From NCBI GenBank assembly GCA_964654545.1, contig CAZZIU010000006.1, positions 65,526 through 129,525 on the forward strand: a stretch of DNA of 64,000 nt, in the 5' to 3' direction. Shown one piece after another: positions 37,401 through 45,928 of the stretch. The stretch is from JABMOV01 sp964654545 (GTDB lineage: Bacteria; Fidelibacterota; Marinisomatia; Marinisomatales; JABMOV01). Numbering within the stretch: the stretch's first letter is position 1; each line of letters opens with the position of its first letter. The notes beneath the pieces are model-generated. The model searched no databases. It was not told the DNA's origin and saw nothing but the letters and a program-made list of their open reading frames with translations. The position numbers were made by a program, and so were the translations under genes.

Positions 37401-38794
37401 GGACCATTTTAATTAAAAATCCCTTACTGGTTGCCACAATGAATGACGCCAGAGAGGAATTCCACGGCGGTCATGTTTATATCGAAAACGATAAAATTCA
37501 GTCGCTTGGTCGCCAGGAGTTTTCTGGAACTGCGGATACCATCATTGATGGGAAAAACATGGTGATTTTGCCGGGATTTATCAATACCCATCATCATTTA
37601 TTCCAGACCCTTACACGCAATATTCCCCTCATGCAGAATTTGCCTTTATTTGGCTGGTTGACCAACCATTATGAAATCTGGCGTGAATTGACCAGAGATG
37701 CAGTTAGCGTTAGTGCGAAAACCGGACTTCTGGAATTGATGAAATCCGGCGTCACAACCAGCTCAGATCATTTGTACTTATTCCCGGCTCAATCAGCCGA
37801 TGATTTAGTTGATGCGGAAATTGAAAGTGCCAAAGAAATGGGCATTCGATTCCAACCCACACGCGGTTCCATGTCCCTGGGGAAATCTCAAGGCGGACTG
37901 CCACCGGATGATACGGTTCAATCGGAAAAAGTAATCCAGGATGATACGGAACGATTACTCCAAAAATATCATGATGAATCCCATGGCTCAATGATCCGGA
38001 TATCCCTGGCACCTTGCTCGCCCTTTTCTGTAACGGCAGAACTCATGAAATCCACGGCTGAATTCGCATTGGCAAACGGATTGCAAATGCATACCCATTT
38101 AGCCGAAACATTGGATGAGGAAAAATTTTGTATTGAGACTTTCGGAGCACGTCCAGCCGACTATATTGACACCTTGGGTTGGATGAATGGAAATGCATGG
38201 TTTGCTCACTCAATTCATTTAAATGAAGATGAAATAAAACGCATGGGCGAAACGGGGGCAGGAGTAAGTCACTGTCCTTCATCAAACATGCGACTGGGAA
38301 GTGGTATTGCCCGTATTTCTGAAATGCTGGAAGCGGGGGTTCCGGTTAGCCTGGGTGTGGATGGAAGTGCATCAAATGATTCCAGTAATATGCTCATGGA
38401 GATCCGAAATGCCTTGCTGCTCTCACGACTGCAAGAAGAGAAATACTGGCTTGCGGCCAGGGATGTATTTTGGATGGCTACGCGAGGTGGTGCGAACGTA
38501 TTGGGCCGCGATGATATTGGACAATTAACGGTTGGCAAACAGGCCGATCTTGCCCTTTTCTCCCTGGAATCATTGGAGTACGCTGGAGGGATGTCAGATC
38601 CGCTTGCAGCATTAGCATTTTCTGTTAGAACAAGTCCGGTAGATACATTAATCATCAATGGACAACTGAGAATTATCAATGGTCAATCAAAAATGGATGA
38701 AAATGCATTAGTCCATGAACATAATGCAATCGCCAACTCAATGATTAAGAAGGCCCATCAAAAAACCGGGATAGATTTTGTGAAATTGGCGTGA
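37397..38794 (+). CDS. 8-oxoguanine deaminase-like amidohydrolase
   Basis: The 465-residue protein is an ATZ/TRZ-type amidohydrolase starting at TTG in the ygfK stop. PGFINTHHHLFQTLTRN gives the metal histidines. SGVTTSSDHLYLFP is the segment I associate with 8-oxoguanine deaminase and hydroxyatrazine aminohydrolase-type enzymes. MHTHLAETLDEE, AHSIHL, SHCPSSNMRLGSG and SLGVDGSASND complete the site. The reaction would be 8-oxoguanine to urate plus ammonia, feeding the same pathway as xanthine dehydrogenase. It occupies the place held by ssnA in E. coli (ygfK-ssnA-ygfM-xdhD), while the real SsnA-like gene is at 26273. Isocytosine, guanine or another aminopurine substrate cannot be excluded. 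Confidence 0.78.
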   Translation: MRTILIKNPLLVATMNDAREEFHGGHVYIENDKIQSLGRQEFSGTADTIIDGKNMVILPGFINTHHHLFQTLTRNIPLMQNLPLFGWLTNHYEIWRELTRDAVSVSAKTGLLELMKSGVTTSSDHLYLFPAQSADDLVDAEIESAKEMGIRFQPTRGSMSLGKSQGGLPPDDTVQSEKVIQDDTERLLQKYHDESHGSMIRISLAPCSPFSVTAELMKSTAEFALANGLQMHTHLAETLDEEKFCIETFGARPADYIDTLGWMNGNAWFAHSIHLNEDEIKRMGETGAGVSHCPSSNMRLGSGIARISEMLEAGVPVSLGVDGSASNDSSNMLMEIRNALLLSRLQEEKYWLAARDVFWMATRGGANVLGRDDIGQLTVGKQADLALFSLESLEYAGGMSDPLAALAFSVRTSPVDTLIINGQLRIINGQSKMDENALVHEHNAIANSMIKKAHQKTGIDFVKLA

Positions 38795-39522
38795 TGTGGA
38801 ATTCGATTAAAAATATTATTATGCCAGATTCATTGTCTGCTGCATTCCGGGACAGTCAAAAGGAGGGGACAGCATTGTTTTCCGGAGGGAGCTATCTCAC
38901 AGCACAAAAAAATCCATCTATCACATCTCTAATCGATATTAACTCACTCGTAGACAATGGAATTGCTGTTGAAAATAATTCATGTGTTATTGGTGCCGGG
39001 GTAACGTTGCAGGAGTTATGTGATTTTCTCTTGGAAAAGCACGTGCTTGATAAGCTTGTGACCGCAATTCAGTATTCCTGTCCATCCCTGCAGATACGAA
39101 ATCAAAGAACCATCGGTGGCGAAATTGGGTATGGACGTACCAATTCGGAAGTGCTGGTAATGTTGCATGCAATGGATGCTACACTTACAGTGATGAGAGA
39201 GAAAGAAACAACCCTGGCATTAAGAGAATGGGATGGTAAAGGAATCGTTAGTCAGTTGCATATTGCGTCGGATTTAACAACAGATTTATTGCGTTTTTCA
39301 CTCCTTACATCAGCGCCTGCATTTGTTATTTGTGCCATGTGCAATACCGATCGCGAGACCGACTTTGCAATAGGTGGCAGGATTAATCATATCCATGTGA
39401 TGGGAAATAACAACAACTTGATTGAGTCCTTCCCTGATTTTCCGAATGATCACTATGGATCCAGTGAGTATAAAACATCCCTGGTGAAAACCGCAATTCA
39501 AAGGATGACAAAAAATAAATGA
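38791..39522 (+). CDS. ygfM: YgfM-like FAD-binding subunit
   Basis: The 243-residue protein is a short FAD subunit of the CoxM/XdhB type. GTALFSGGSYLTAQ replaces the usual AGGTD loop, and LQIRNQRTIGGEIGYGRTNSEVLVML is the second FAD loop. Its C-terminal domain is reduced compared with XdhB. Translation probably starts at GTG 38791 or ATG 38794, inside the preceding stop. In E. coli ygfM lies between ssnA and xdhD, and the same placement here makes it the FAD partner of the split XdhD. The TGGAEI-like variation in the first flavin loop may mean altered flavin binding. It overlaps the next start (ATGA). Confidence 0.82.
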   Translation: MMWNSIKNIIMPDSLSAAFRDSQKEGTALFSGGSYLTAQKNPSITSLIDINSLVDNGIAVENNSCVIGAGVTLQELCDFLLEKHVLDKLVTAIQYSCPSLQIRNQRTIGGEIGYGRTNSEVLVMLHAMDATLTVMREKETTLALREWDGKGIVSQLHIASDLTTDLLRFSLLTSAPAFVICAMCNTDRETDFAIGGRINHIHVMGNNNNLIESFPDFPNDHYGSSEYKTSLVKTAIQRMTKNK

Positions 39523-39977
39523 TCCATTTTACACTTAATGGGAAAGAAATAGCAGCCGATTGCCATCCCGGGATGACATTGTTTGATTATCTTCGTGAAA
39601 ATGAGGTATTCAGTGTCAAATATGGTTCTGATTTTGGCGAAACGGGTGCCGACGCTGTACTCATTGATGATAGGGTCTTCAATGCATCCATGGTGTTAAT
39701 GCATACCGTAAATGGCAAAAGCGTGGAAACGGCTGAATCTTTCGCTTCAGGAAATCAGATCCATCCTTTGCAAAATTTATTTATTGAAGAAGGTGCAATT
39801 CAGTGCGGTTATTGTACACCTGGGATGATTTTGGCAATTGAATCGTTAATAAGAATCGGAAAACACGTAACGGAACAAGACGTGCGGGAAGCATTGGCCG
39901 GTGTGTATTGCCGTTGTACCGGATACGTAAAACCATTAAAAGCTGCAATGAAATACCTATCGGCAAACGGAAGTTGA
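39519..39977 (+). CDS. XdhD-type [2Fe-2S] subunit with a degenerate N-terminal cluster
   Basis: The 152-residue product aligns along its length with hydroxylase [2Fe-2S] subunits, but its N-terminal cluster is gone. In place of G-C-x-x-G-x-C-G-A-C it reads GSDFGETGAD (Ser37, Thr42, Asp45), and the fourth ligand position in FNASMVL is Ser57. The second cluster is intact: QCGYCTPGM (Cys96, Cys99) and YCRCTGY (Cys131, Cys133). As I recall E. coli XdhD, its fused N-terminal domain has lost this cluster in the same way. Here the domain is a separate protein, 10 bases before the Mo subunit. Electron flow through this complex must differ from normal xanthine dehydrogenase. Confidence 0.85.
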   Translation: MIHFTLNGKEIAADCHPGMTLFDYLRENEVFSVKYGSDFGETGADAVLIDDRVFNASMVLMHTVNGKSVETAESFASGNQIHPLQNLFIEEGAIQCGYCTPGMILAIESLIRIGKHVTEQDVREALAGVYCRCTGYVKPLKAAMKYLSANGS

Positions 39978-39987
39978 GGAGACGGTT

Positions 39988-42270
39988 ATGAAAGTCGTTG
40001 GACAGAAAACCCGACGTGTGGATGGCATTGCACTTGCCAAGGGTAAACCCGTTTTTGCCGATGATGTGCCGAAAAAAGATTTTTTGTATGCCAAGATTTT
40101 GCATAGTCCCCACGCACATGCAAGAATAAAATCCGTTGAAAAATCAAATGCCTTGGCCGTTGAGGGAATAATTACAATTCTAACCCATGAAGATTTCCCA
40201 ATTCACTATTACACCACGGCGGGACAGGGATACCCGGAGCCATCGCCGCGTGATACACGTATCTTTGATGATACGGTTCGCTATGTAGGAGATCGCATCG
40301 CAGTTGTGGCTGGTGAATCGTTGGAAGCGGTGGAGAAAGCAATCAACCTTATCAAGGTGGATTATGAACCTTTAGAAGCAATTTTTGATATGCGGGAATC
40401 TGTAGGCAATGAAACGGTCATTCATCCTGGCAAAGAAGGGTTTAGCTTCCTCCATGATGCCAGGCGCAATATTACCGCGAATATAGATGAAGAAATCGGG
40501 AATGTGGAATTGGGTTTTTCGCATTCAACACATGTTTTTTCCGGCACGTACACCACACCGTATGCCCAGCAATGCAGTATCGAACCCCACATAACGCTCA
40601 CATGGTATGATGAGAATGATCGTCTCACTATACGTACTGCCACTCAGGTACCGTATCATGTACGTCGAATTGTTGGTGAAGTACTTGATATACCGGTGGG
40701 AAAAATCCGCGTGATAAAACCACGAATTGGTGGGGGATTTGGCGGGAAACAGGAAATATTAAATGAAGAAATCTGTGCAGCTGTTACGGTTAAAACAGGT
40801 AAGCCGTGCCGCATGGAATATACGAGAGAAGAAGAATTCTACGCCGCCCGTTCACGTCATCCACAGCAGGTTACACTTACCATTGGCTTAAACGATGATT
40901 TGACTATGAATGCCATTGATATGGATATTCTGCAAAATTCCGGTGGCTATGGTCCACACTCGCTTACGGTAATGTCCGTGACTGCCAGTAAAACGCTGGC
41001 ATTGTACCGATCCCCCAATATTCGCGTTCGTGCGAATTCTGTATATACCAATTTGCCACCTGCAGGAGCCTACCGTGGCTATGGCGCCCCTCAAGGATTT
41101 TTTGCATTGGAATCCCTTATGGATGAAATCGCAGAGAATCTGAAGGTTGATCCTATTGCATTGCGAAAGAAGAATTATTTTGTTGAAGGAGAGGAAGTTC
41201 CTATTGCGAAAGTACTTGGCGAGGGCCGGGAGGGCTACCCCGTTATTTTGCACTCTACTGGAATCAACGCATGTATCGATCGCGGACGTGATTTAATCGG
41301 ATGGAACAGCAAACCCAAAACAGAGAATTCAAGCGTAATAAAACGAGGCCTTGGATTGGCAACGGTTGCACAAGCATCTGGAATTGCCGGAATTGATATG
41401 GGTTCGGTTTATATGAAAATGAATGAAGACGGCAGTTTCAATCTGAATGTAGGTGCCACGGACATCGGAACAGGTTCAGACACGGCTTTAGCGCAAATTG
41501 CAGCGGAAGTGCTGGAGGTATCGGTTGATGAAATCATTGTTATTTCATCTGATACGGATACCACCCCATTCGATACCGGTGCCTATGCCTCCAGTACGAC
41601 CTATATTTCCGGTGGCGCTGTGAAAAAAGTGGCGGAAGAAATCCGTCAGCAGATTCTGGATCAGGGGAGAAAAATTCTGGGAGTTGATGAAGCAGATATA
41701 GTTAACAATTATGTGGTTGCTTCAACAGGAATAAAAATCTCCTATCAGGATATCTGTACCAAATCATTTTATACTGACCATCAAAAACAAATTCAGGCCG
41801 TTGCATCCAAATTGAGTTATGATAGTCCACCGCCATTTAATGCCACTTTCGCGGATGTATCGGTGGATACTGAGACGGGATTCGTGACAGTGAATAAAAT
41901 TGTTTCCGTAACAGATTCGGGACAAGTCATAAACCCGCAGATGGCAGAAGGGCAAGCGGAAGGGGCAATTCCTCAATCGTTGGGTATGGCACTGAGCGAG
42001 TACATGATTTTTGATGATCATGGAAGAGCTATCAATAGAAATTTCGAAGATTATCATATATACACCTCTATTGATATGCCGGAGATTATTGCTGAATTTG
42101 TGCATACCGATGAACCCACCGGTCCATTTGGGGCGAAAGCGGTGGCGGAAATTCCAATAAATGGACCGGCACCTGCAGTCGCCAATGCCTTATACAATGC
42201 CTGCGGAGTGCGAATGCGTGAATTACCAATTACGCCTGAAAAGGTGTTGAAGGCTTTGAAAGGTGTCTAA
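39988..42270 (+). CDS. xdhD: XdhD-like molybdenum-binding subunit
   Basis: A GAGGAG ribosome binding site lies 6 bases before the ATG. The 760-residue protein is a molybdenum hydroxylase catalytic subunit: TRRVDGIALAKGKPVFADD at the start, YTTPYAQQCSIEPH, IGGGFGGKQEILNEE for the pterin loop, PPAGAYRGYGAPQG, ATDIGTGSDTALAQ and GPFGAKAVAEIPING with the catalytic glutamate. AQQCSIEPH and the combination with ygfK and ygfM point to the XdhD branch. In reported urate-degrading loci XdhD belongs to the essential set, with a role thought to lie beyond simple xanthine oxidation. It is the last gene of the purine operon, and the next frame overlaps it by 8 bases. Confidence 0.87.
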   Translation: MKVVGQKTRRVDGIALAKGKPVFADDVPKKDFLYAKILHSPHAHARIKSVEKSNALAVEGIITILTHEDFPIHYYTTAGQGYPEPSPRDTRIFDDTVRYVGDRIAVVAGESLEAVEKAINLIKVDYEPLEAIFDMRESVGNETVIHPGKEGFSFLHDARRNITANIDEEIGNVELGFSHSTHVFSGTYTTPYAQQCSIEPHITLTWYDENDRLTIRTATQVPYHVRRIVGEVLDIPVGKIRVIKPRIGGGFGGKQEILNEEICAAVTVKTGKPCRMEYTREEEFYAARSRHPQQVTLTIGLNDDLTMNAIDMDILQNSGGYGPHSLTVMSVTASKTLALYRSPNIRVRANSVYTNLPPAGAYRGYGAPQGFFALESLMDEIAENLKVDPIALRKKNYFVEGEEVPIAKVLGEGREGYPVILHSTGINACIDRGRDLIGWNSKPKTENSSVIKRGLGLATVAQASGIAGIDMGSVYMKMNEDGSFNLNVGATDIGTGSDTALAQIAAEVLEVSVDEIIVISSDTDTTPFDTGAYASSTTYISGGAVKKVAEEIRQQILDQGRKILGVDEADIVNNYVVASTGIKISYQDICTKSFYTDHQKQIQAVASKLSYDSPPPFNATFADVSVDTETGFVTVNKIVSVTDSGQVINPQMAEGQAEGAIPQSLGMALSEYMIFDDHGRAINRNFEDYHIYTSIDMPEIIAEFVHTDEPTGPFGAKAVAEIPINGPAPAVANALYNACGVRMRELPITPEKVLKALKGV

Positions 42271-42709
42271 GGCAGAAAACATAGTTGACGCCACAAGTGA
42301 ATTGATTCCGGATTGGGCGTATCTTCGCCATGAATTATGGCCCATGCATACCTACCAGGAATTGCGCGATGAATTAAGTGATTTTCTCCATGACCCGCTA
42401 CAAAAGGCTTGGCTGTATTTGGCAAATGGTACGCCAATCGGGTTCATCGAAATGTCAATAAAGCAGAATGCGATTGGCTGCACAACTGATCGGGCTGGCT
42501 ATGTGGAGGCCTGGTACATAAAACCTGAATTCCAGCGTAAGGGCATTGGAAGTGCATTGTTGGAGATAGGAGAATCATGGGCAAAATCTTTAGGCTGTAC
42601 CGAGATGGCATCTGATACAACAGAAGATTATCCTGTTAGTGTCGCAGCGCATTTAAAGGCAGGCTTTGTTGTCGTGCGCAGAGCCACCCATTTTTACAAA
42701 AAAATCTGA
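42263..42709 (+). CDS. GNAT acetyltransferase resembling aminoglycoside 6'-N-acetyltransferases
   Basis: The 148-residue product starts at GTG, overlapping xdhD by 8 bases. It carries the AAC(6')-type layout: WAYLRHELWPMHTYQELRDEL near the start, IGFIEMSIK, AGYVEAWYIKPEFQRKGIGSAL for the acetyl-CoA pyrophosphate loop, WAKSLGCTEMASDTTEDYPVS, and an end reading AGFVVVRRATHFYKK. The LR-LWP start and the ASDT-x-(D/N)-x-x-S block are typical of the AAC(6')-I group, which acetylates the 6'-amino group of aminoglycosides. The location, translationally coupled to a purine operon, suggests a metabolic amine substrate instead, or simple hitch-hiking. Resistance activity cannot be inferred from sequence alone. 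Confidence 0.78.
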   Translation: MSKAENIVDATSELIPDWAYLRHELWPMHTYQELRDELSDFLHDPLQKAWLYLANGTPIGFIEMSIKQNAIGCTTDRAGYVEAWYIKPEFQRKGIGSALLEIGESWAKSLGCTEMASDTTEDYPVSVAAHLKAGFVVVRRATHFYKKI

Positions 42710-42719
42710 AGACTGTTTG

Positions 42720-43862
42720 ATGCCAAATCTCCAATTAGACATTGTTGGAATCATCATACTTCTGGGTATTATTCAAGGGATTGTACTCGGAATTGGACTA
42801 CTAACAAAATCGCAGAATAACAAAAATGCCAACCGCGTGTTGGGGTTTTTAATGATAAGTTTTTCCATTAGTATTATGCATACGGTTTTGTACAAAATGG
42901 GTATCTACAATTATTACCCCCATCTTATTGGAATCGGATACCCAATAATATTTTTATTTGGACCACTTTTCTACATTTACTTAACGGTTCTTTTGAAAAA
43001 ATCATCAGGCAGACTAATTGATATTTGGCCACATTTTGTGCCGTTTATATTGTGTTTTATTTATCTGCTTCCATTCTATTTCAGTGAAGGTTCCGTAAAG
43101 CTGATGCAAATAGAACGGGAGATGACGACTACTGTGGAATACGATGATATAATTATCATGGTAAGTCAGATAATTCAGATGTTTATCTATATCACCATCA
43201 GCTCACGCTTACTATTGGAACACGATAAGGAATTAAGAAAAACACATTCCAATATCAAACAATTAAACTTGCAGTGGCTCAGGAAATGGATTTGGGGACT
43301 TACCATAATTTTTGGTACCATGGGAGTTTTGCTGGTGATTGTTGTATTTGGTTTTAAAGTCAAAGAAGTCATAACCATTGCACCTAATTTGATGGCAATC
43401 ATGGCGGCGATTGGCATTTACAGCATTGGTTATGCGGGGTGGAGACAACCGGAACAAATACAATCAATACTTAGAGATTCTACCAAATATTCAAAAACGG
43501 GCATGACCCAAAATATTATAGATCAATATGCCAAAAAATTGCAGGAATTGTTGGAAGTCGAAAAACCATATCTTAATAGTGATCTAACGCTTGGTATGCT
43601 GGCAGAAAATCTATCCATACCGGCCCATCAACTGTCTCAGGTAATTAATCGCTCTTATAATAACAATTTCTATGATTTAATTAATAAGTATAGAATCGAA
43701 GAGGCAAAGCAACAATTAATTGATCAGGAGAAACTGCATTATTCCATTCTAGCTATTGCTTTAGATGCCGGGTTTAATTCGAAATCGGTGTTTAACGCTG
43801 CCTTTAAAAAGTATACTGGTACCACGCCCTCTGAATTCAGGATTAATAACAGGAAACAATAG
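42720..43862 (+). CDS. Membrane-anchored AraC-family transcription regulator
   Basis: The start is ATG 42720, giving 380 residues. The longer frame from 42666 lies inside the acetyltransferase gene. About seven hydrophobic segments fill the first 240 residues (for example VGIIILLGIIQGIVLGIGLL and PIIFLFGPLFYIYLTVLL). The C-terminal 100 residues form an AraC-type double helix-turn-helix: SIPAHQLSQVINRSYNNNFYDLINKYRIEEAK, then AIALDAGFNSKSVFNAAFKKYTGTTPSEFR. This membrane-HTH architecture is common in Bacteroidota-like bacteria, where the membrane part may sense a ligand. Its target is unknown. It lies between the purine and benzoyl-CoA operons and could regulate either or neither. Confidence 0.83.
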   Translation: MPNLQLDIVGIIILLGIIQGIVLGIGLLTKSQNNKNANRVLGFLMISFSISIMHTVLYKMGIYNYYPHLIGIGYPIIFLFGPLFYIYLTVLLKKSSGRLIDIWPHFVPFILCFIYLLPFYFSEGSVKLMQIEREMTTTVEYDDIIIMVSQIIQMFIYITISSRLLLEHDKELRKTHSNIKQLNLQWLRKWIWGLTIIFGTMGVLLVIVVFGFKVKEVITIAPNLMAIMAAIGIYSIGYAGWRQPEQIQSILRDSTKYSKTGMTQNIIDQYAKKLQELLEVEKPYLNSDLTLGMLAENLSIPAHQLSQVINRSYNNNFYDLINKYRIEEAKQQLIDQEKLHYSILAIALDAGFNSKSVFNAAFKKYTGTTPSEFRINNRKQ

Positions 43863-43968
43863 AATTTCCATTTACAGAACTTAAGCGTCTGAATAACTTC
43901 TAAATATAGATGTCCTGATTTATAAGGTCAGACGATTTCCATAATTAATACTCCCTAATCTCCCAGGA

Positions 43969-44015
43969 GCTCCCACAATCAGATATACTGATTTTGAATA
44001 CAAAGCATTGGGAGC
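43969..44015 (+). promoter_or_regulatory. Nested hairpins in the leader of the alpha/beta hydrolase gene
   Basis: GCTCCCA (43969-43975) can pair with TGGGAGC (44009-44015), enclosing a second perfect hairpin AATCAG/CTGATT (43977-43982 with 43988-43993, loop ATATA). The structure ends 16 bases before the ATG at 44032, so it could affect ribosome access or be a regulator site. No T-run follows, which argues against a terminator. Short stems of this kind also occur by chance. Confidence 0.35.
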
Positions 44016-44031
44016 AGAAATGGAGATAATC

Positions 44032-45024
44032 ATGAAATATATATGTAGTATTTTGCTTGGTCTTACATTGGGAACCGGTTGTGAGCTTGCCAATCCTGAT
44101 GATGTGGGAAATCTGGTTCCTCCAACCTGTGATCAGGATCCCTTGCTCCCGCAAACAGAAATTTCGGTAGCAGGTCATAGTAGAAGCATCCATATCGAGA
44201 CATTTGGGGATACAAGTTTGCCGGTATTATTTGTATTGCACGGTTCAGCCTCTGATTATCGAGCCTACTTGCCACTTCACATTCTTTCAGAAAAATATTA
44301 TATGGTATTCTGGGATCAAAGGGGATGTGGCTTATCAGAAAGGATATCGCTAGGTGAAATCACATGGGATGCAGTTATAGATGAAATTGACGCGATTAAG
44401 AATATGTATTCCCCGCATCGAGCAATCACTATCATTGGTCACTCATGGGGCGGTGCTTATGCCACTCTATATACCTCAAGACGCATGGAAGCCGTTCGGC
44501 AGCTTGTCCTGCTGGAGCCTGGTCCGGCGTTGAATGTAGACGTTTTCGATAAAACCATTAATACGTTATTTACTCTGGATTTTAGTAATGAAGTAATGAA
44601 TGATACCCAATGGATGAATGAATTACTTTCTGTGTCCGATCATGAGCAAATGGATTATCGCTATTTGATGAATGTCAACAGCTCTATGATGAATTATTTC
44701 GTTGATCCTGATCATCTACCAGATTGGCCGGTCTGGAGAATTGGTTCCTATGTTGAATACGGCCGTCAATATAGAATTATGAATGATAAAGATTTTGATT
44801 TCGCTTGTGGAATGGATCAGTTCAGTAATGAAGTCCTTATCGTCGGATCAGATCATAGCGTACTGGGATATACATTCCAGAAAAAATATCATCAACCATT
44901 ATTTGGGAACGCGAAAACGGTGTGTATTACGCAATCGGGACATAGAATGATTACTGAACAATTTGACCAATTATATACAACATTAACTGATTATCTCATT
45001 GAATACAGTTCAGGAGACAATTGA
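44032..45024 (+). CDS. Alpha/beta hydrolase lipoprotein (proline iminopeptidase-like)
   Basis: The best start is ATG 44032, which gives a signal peptide with lipobox LTLGTGC, so the enzyme is probably lipid-anchored in the envelope. The fold is alpha/beta hydrolase: LFVLHGSASDYRAYLPLHIL for the oxyanion region, FWDQRGCGLSERI as in proline iminopeptidases, and nucleophile elbow IGHSWGGAYATLY with the active serine. SGHRMITEQ supplies the likely catalytic histidine near residue 315. The substrate is not known, and peptides, esters or lactones are possible. It stands between the AraC regulator and a probable outer-membrane protein and does not obviously belong to either catabolic operon. Confidence 0.75.
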   Translation: MKYICSILLGLTLGTGCELANPDDVGNLVPPTCDQDPLLPQTEISVAGHSRSIHIETFGDTSLPVLFVLHGSASDYRAYLPLHILSEKYYMVFWDQRGCGLSERISLGEITWDAVIDEIDAIKNMYSPHRAITIIGHSWGGAYATLYTSRRMEAVRQLVLLEPGPALNVDVFDKTINTLFTLDFSNEVMNDTQWMNELLSVSDHEQMDYRYLMNVNSSMMNYFVDPDHLPDWPVWRIGSYVEYGRQYRIMNDKDFDFACGMDQFSNEVLIVGSDHSVLGYTFQKKYHQPLFGNAKTVCITQSGHRMITEQFDQLYTTLTDYLIEYSSGDN

Positions 45025-45025
45025 A

Positions 45026-45745
45026 ATGAAAAAACAGATCTCTAATTTATTGGTTCTCATAGTATTTTCGACGATTTACAGTCAATCCAAGCTAGAGAAT
45101 GGAGCAACAATGTCCATTGGATTGGGTATGACACCAGCTCCTATAATTGAATTGAAATACTCCCATTCAGTCTATGCAAATGTGCTAAATCAGAATGCTT
45201 CTTACAGTGTGTCTATCATCCTGCCGGTATTTCTTTTAGAGAATTTGGATACCTATCAGGTTAAGGTGGGTGGTGAGACCACGGTTTTTTCAAAAGGCAA
45301 TTTCTCTGTTAATGGCAATTTGACAATGGGCTACAACCGAACAAAAAACAGCAATGGAGTATTCACAGGACTCGGGAATGAAATTGGATTGCGACCCTTG
45401 TATAGCGTGAAGCATTGGTCGTTCGGTCCTATTTTTGAATGGCGATCCACCTATGCTACCCATATTCGCCATAGCGAGTTGGTTAAAGACACATTTAAGG
45501 AAAGGTACCAACCCAACAATGCAACATCGTTAGTCGTGAATGGTCCAGAAGATGGATGGTATCATACAAAATCCAGTCATCTGTCTTTTGGCCTATCACT
45601 ATCGTATTCATCAACTAATAAACAAATGTATTGCATTGAAGGTGGGTATGAGATTGTTCCCAATCCATATAACCTTAGATTGTTTGGCGATATAGGACTG
45701 ATACCGTACATCATCCGACTAAAGCTAAATCACAAGATTTATTAA
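45026..45745 (+). CDS. Probable outer-membrane beta-barrel protein, unknown function
   Basis: Starting at ATG 45026, one base after the hydrolase stop, the 239-residue product has a signal peptide (KKQISNLLVLIVFSTIYSQ). Alternating hydrophobic and polar strands rich in Gly, Tyr, Ser and Asn follow, such as SFGPIFEWRSTY and HLSFGLSLSYSS. The C terminus IIRLKLNHKIY ends in an aromatic residue. This pattern suggests a small outer-membrane barrel or a periplasmic beta-rich protein. I see no named family. The 183 bases downstream hold the control region of the next operon. Confidence 0.6.
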   Translation: MKKQISNLLVLIVFSTIYSQSKLENGATMSIGLGMTPAPIIELKYSHSVYANVLNQNASYSVSIILPVFLLENLDTYQVKVGGETTVFSKGNFSVNGNLTMGYNRTKNSNGVFTGLGNEIGLRPLYSVKHWSFGPIFEWRSTYATHIRHSELVKDTFKERYQPNNATSLVVNGPEDGWYHTKSSHLSFGLSLSYSSTNKQMYCIEGGYEIVPNPYNLRLFGDIGLIPYIIRLKLNHKIY

Positions 45746-45859
45746 TAAAATGAGATTGATTTCACAAAATGCCAGGCACATCGCTCTTTTCAATCATAGC
45801 CTGTTGTGAATATCATAAATTAGATTCCAACGATGACAATCAATTATTCTATTGCACAA

Positions 45860-45892
45860 TAGTTCGCATACAAATAATTTATATACGAACTA
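45860..45892. promoter_or_regulatory. Inverted repeat upstream of the marR-bcr operon, candidate operator
   Basis: TAGTTCGCATA (45860-45870) and TATACGAACTA (45882-45892) are inverted repeats with a single mismatch, separated by the AT-rich 11-mer CAAATAATTTA. The half-site centres are 22 bases apart, about two helical turns, as for a dimeric or double-dimeric regulator. The repeat lies 36 bases before the MarR ATG, where the promoter should be, so self-regulation by the MarR protein is the simplest reading. No binding evidence exists. Confidence 0.6.
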
Positions 45893-45928
45893 ATTAGCCT
45901 TATCCGGATTCAGTAAAGGTTGGAAAGC

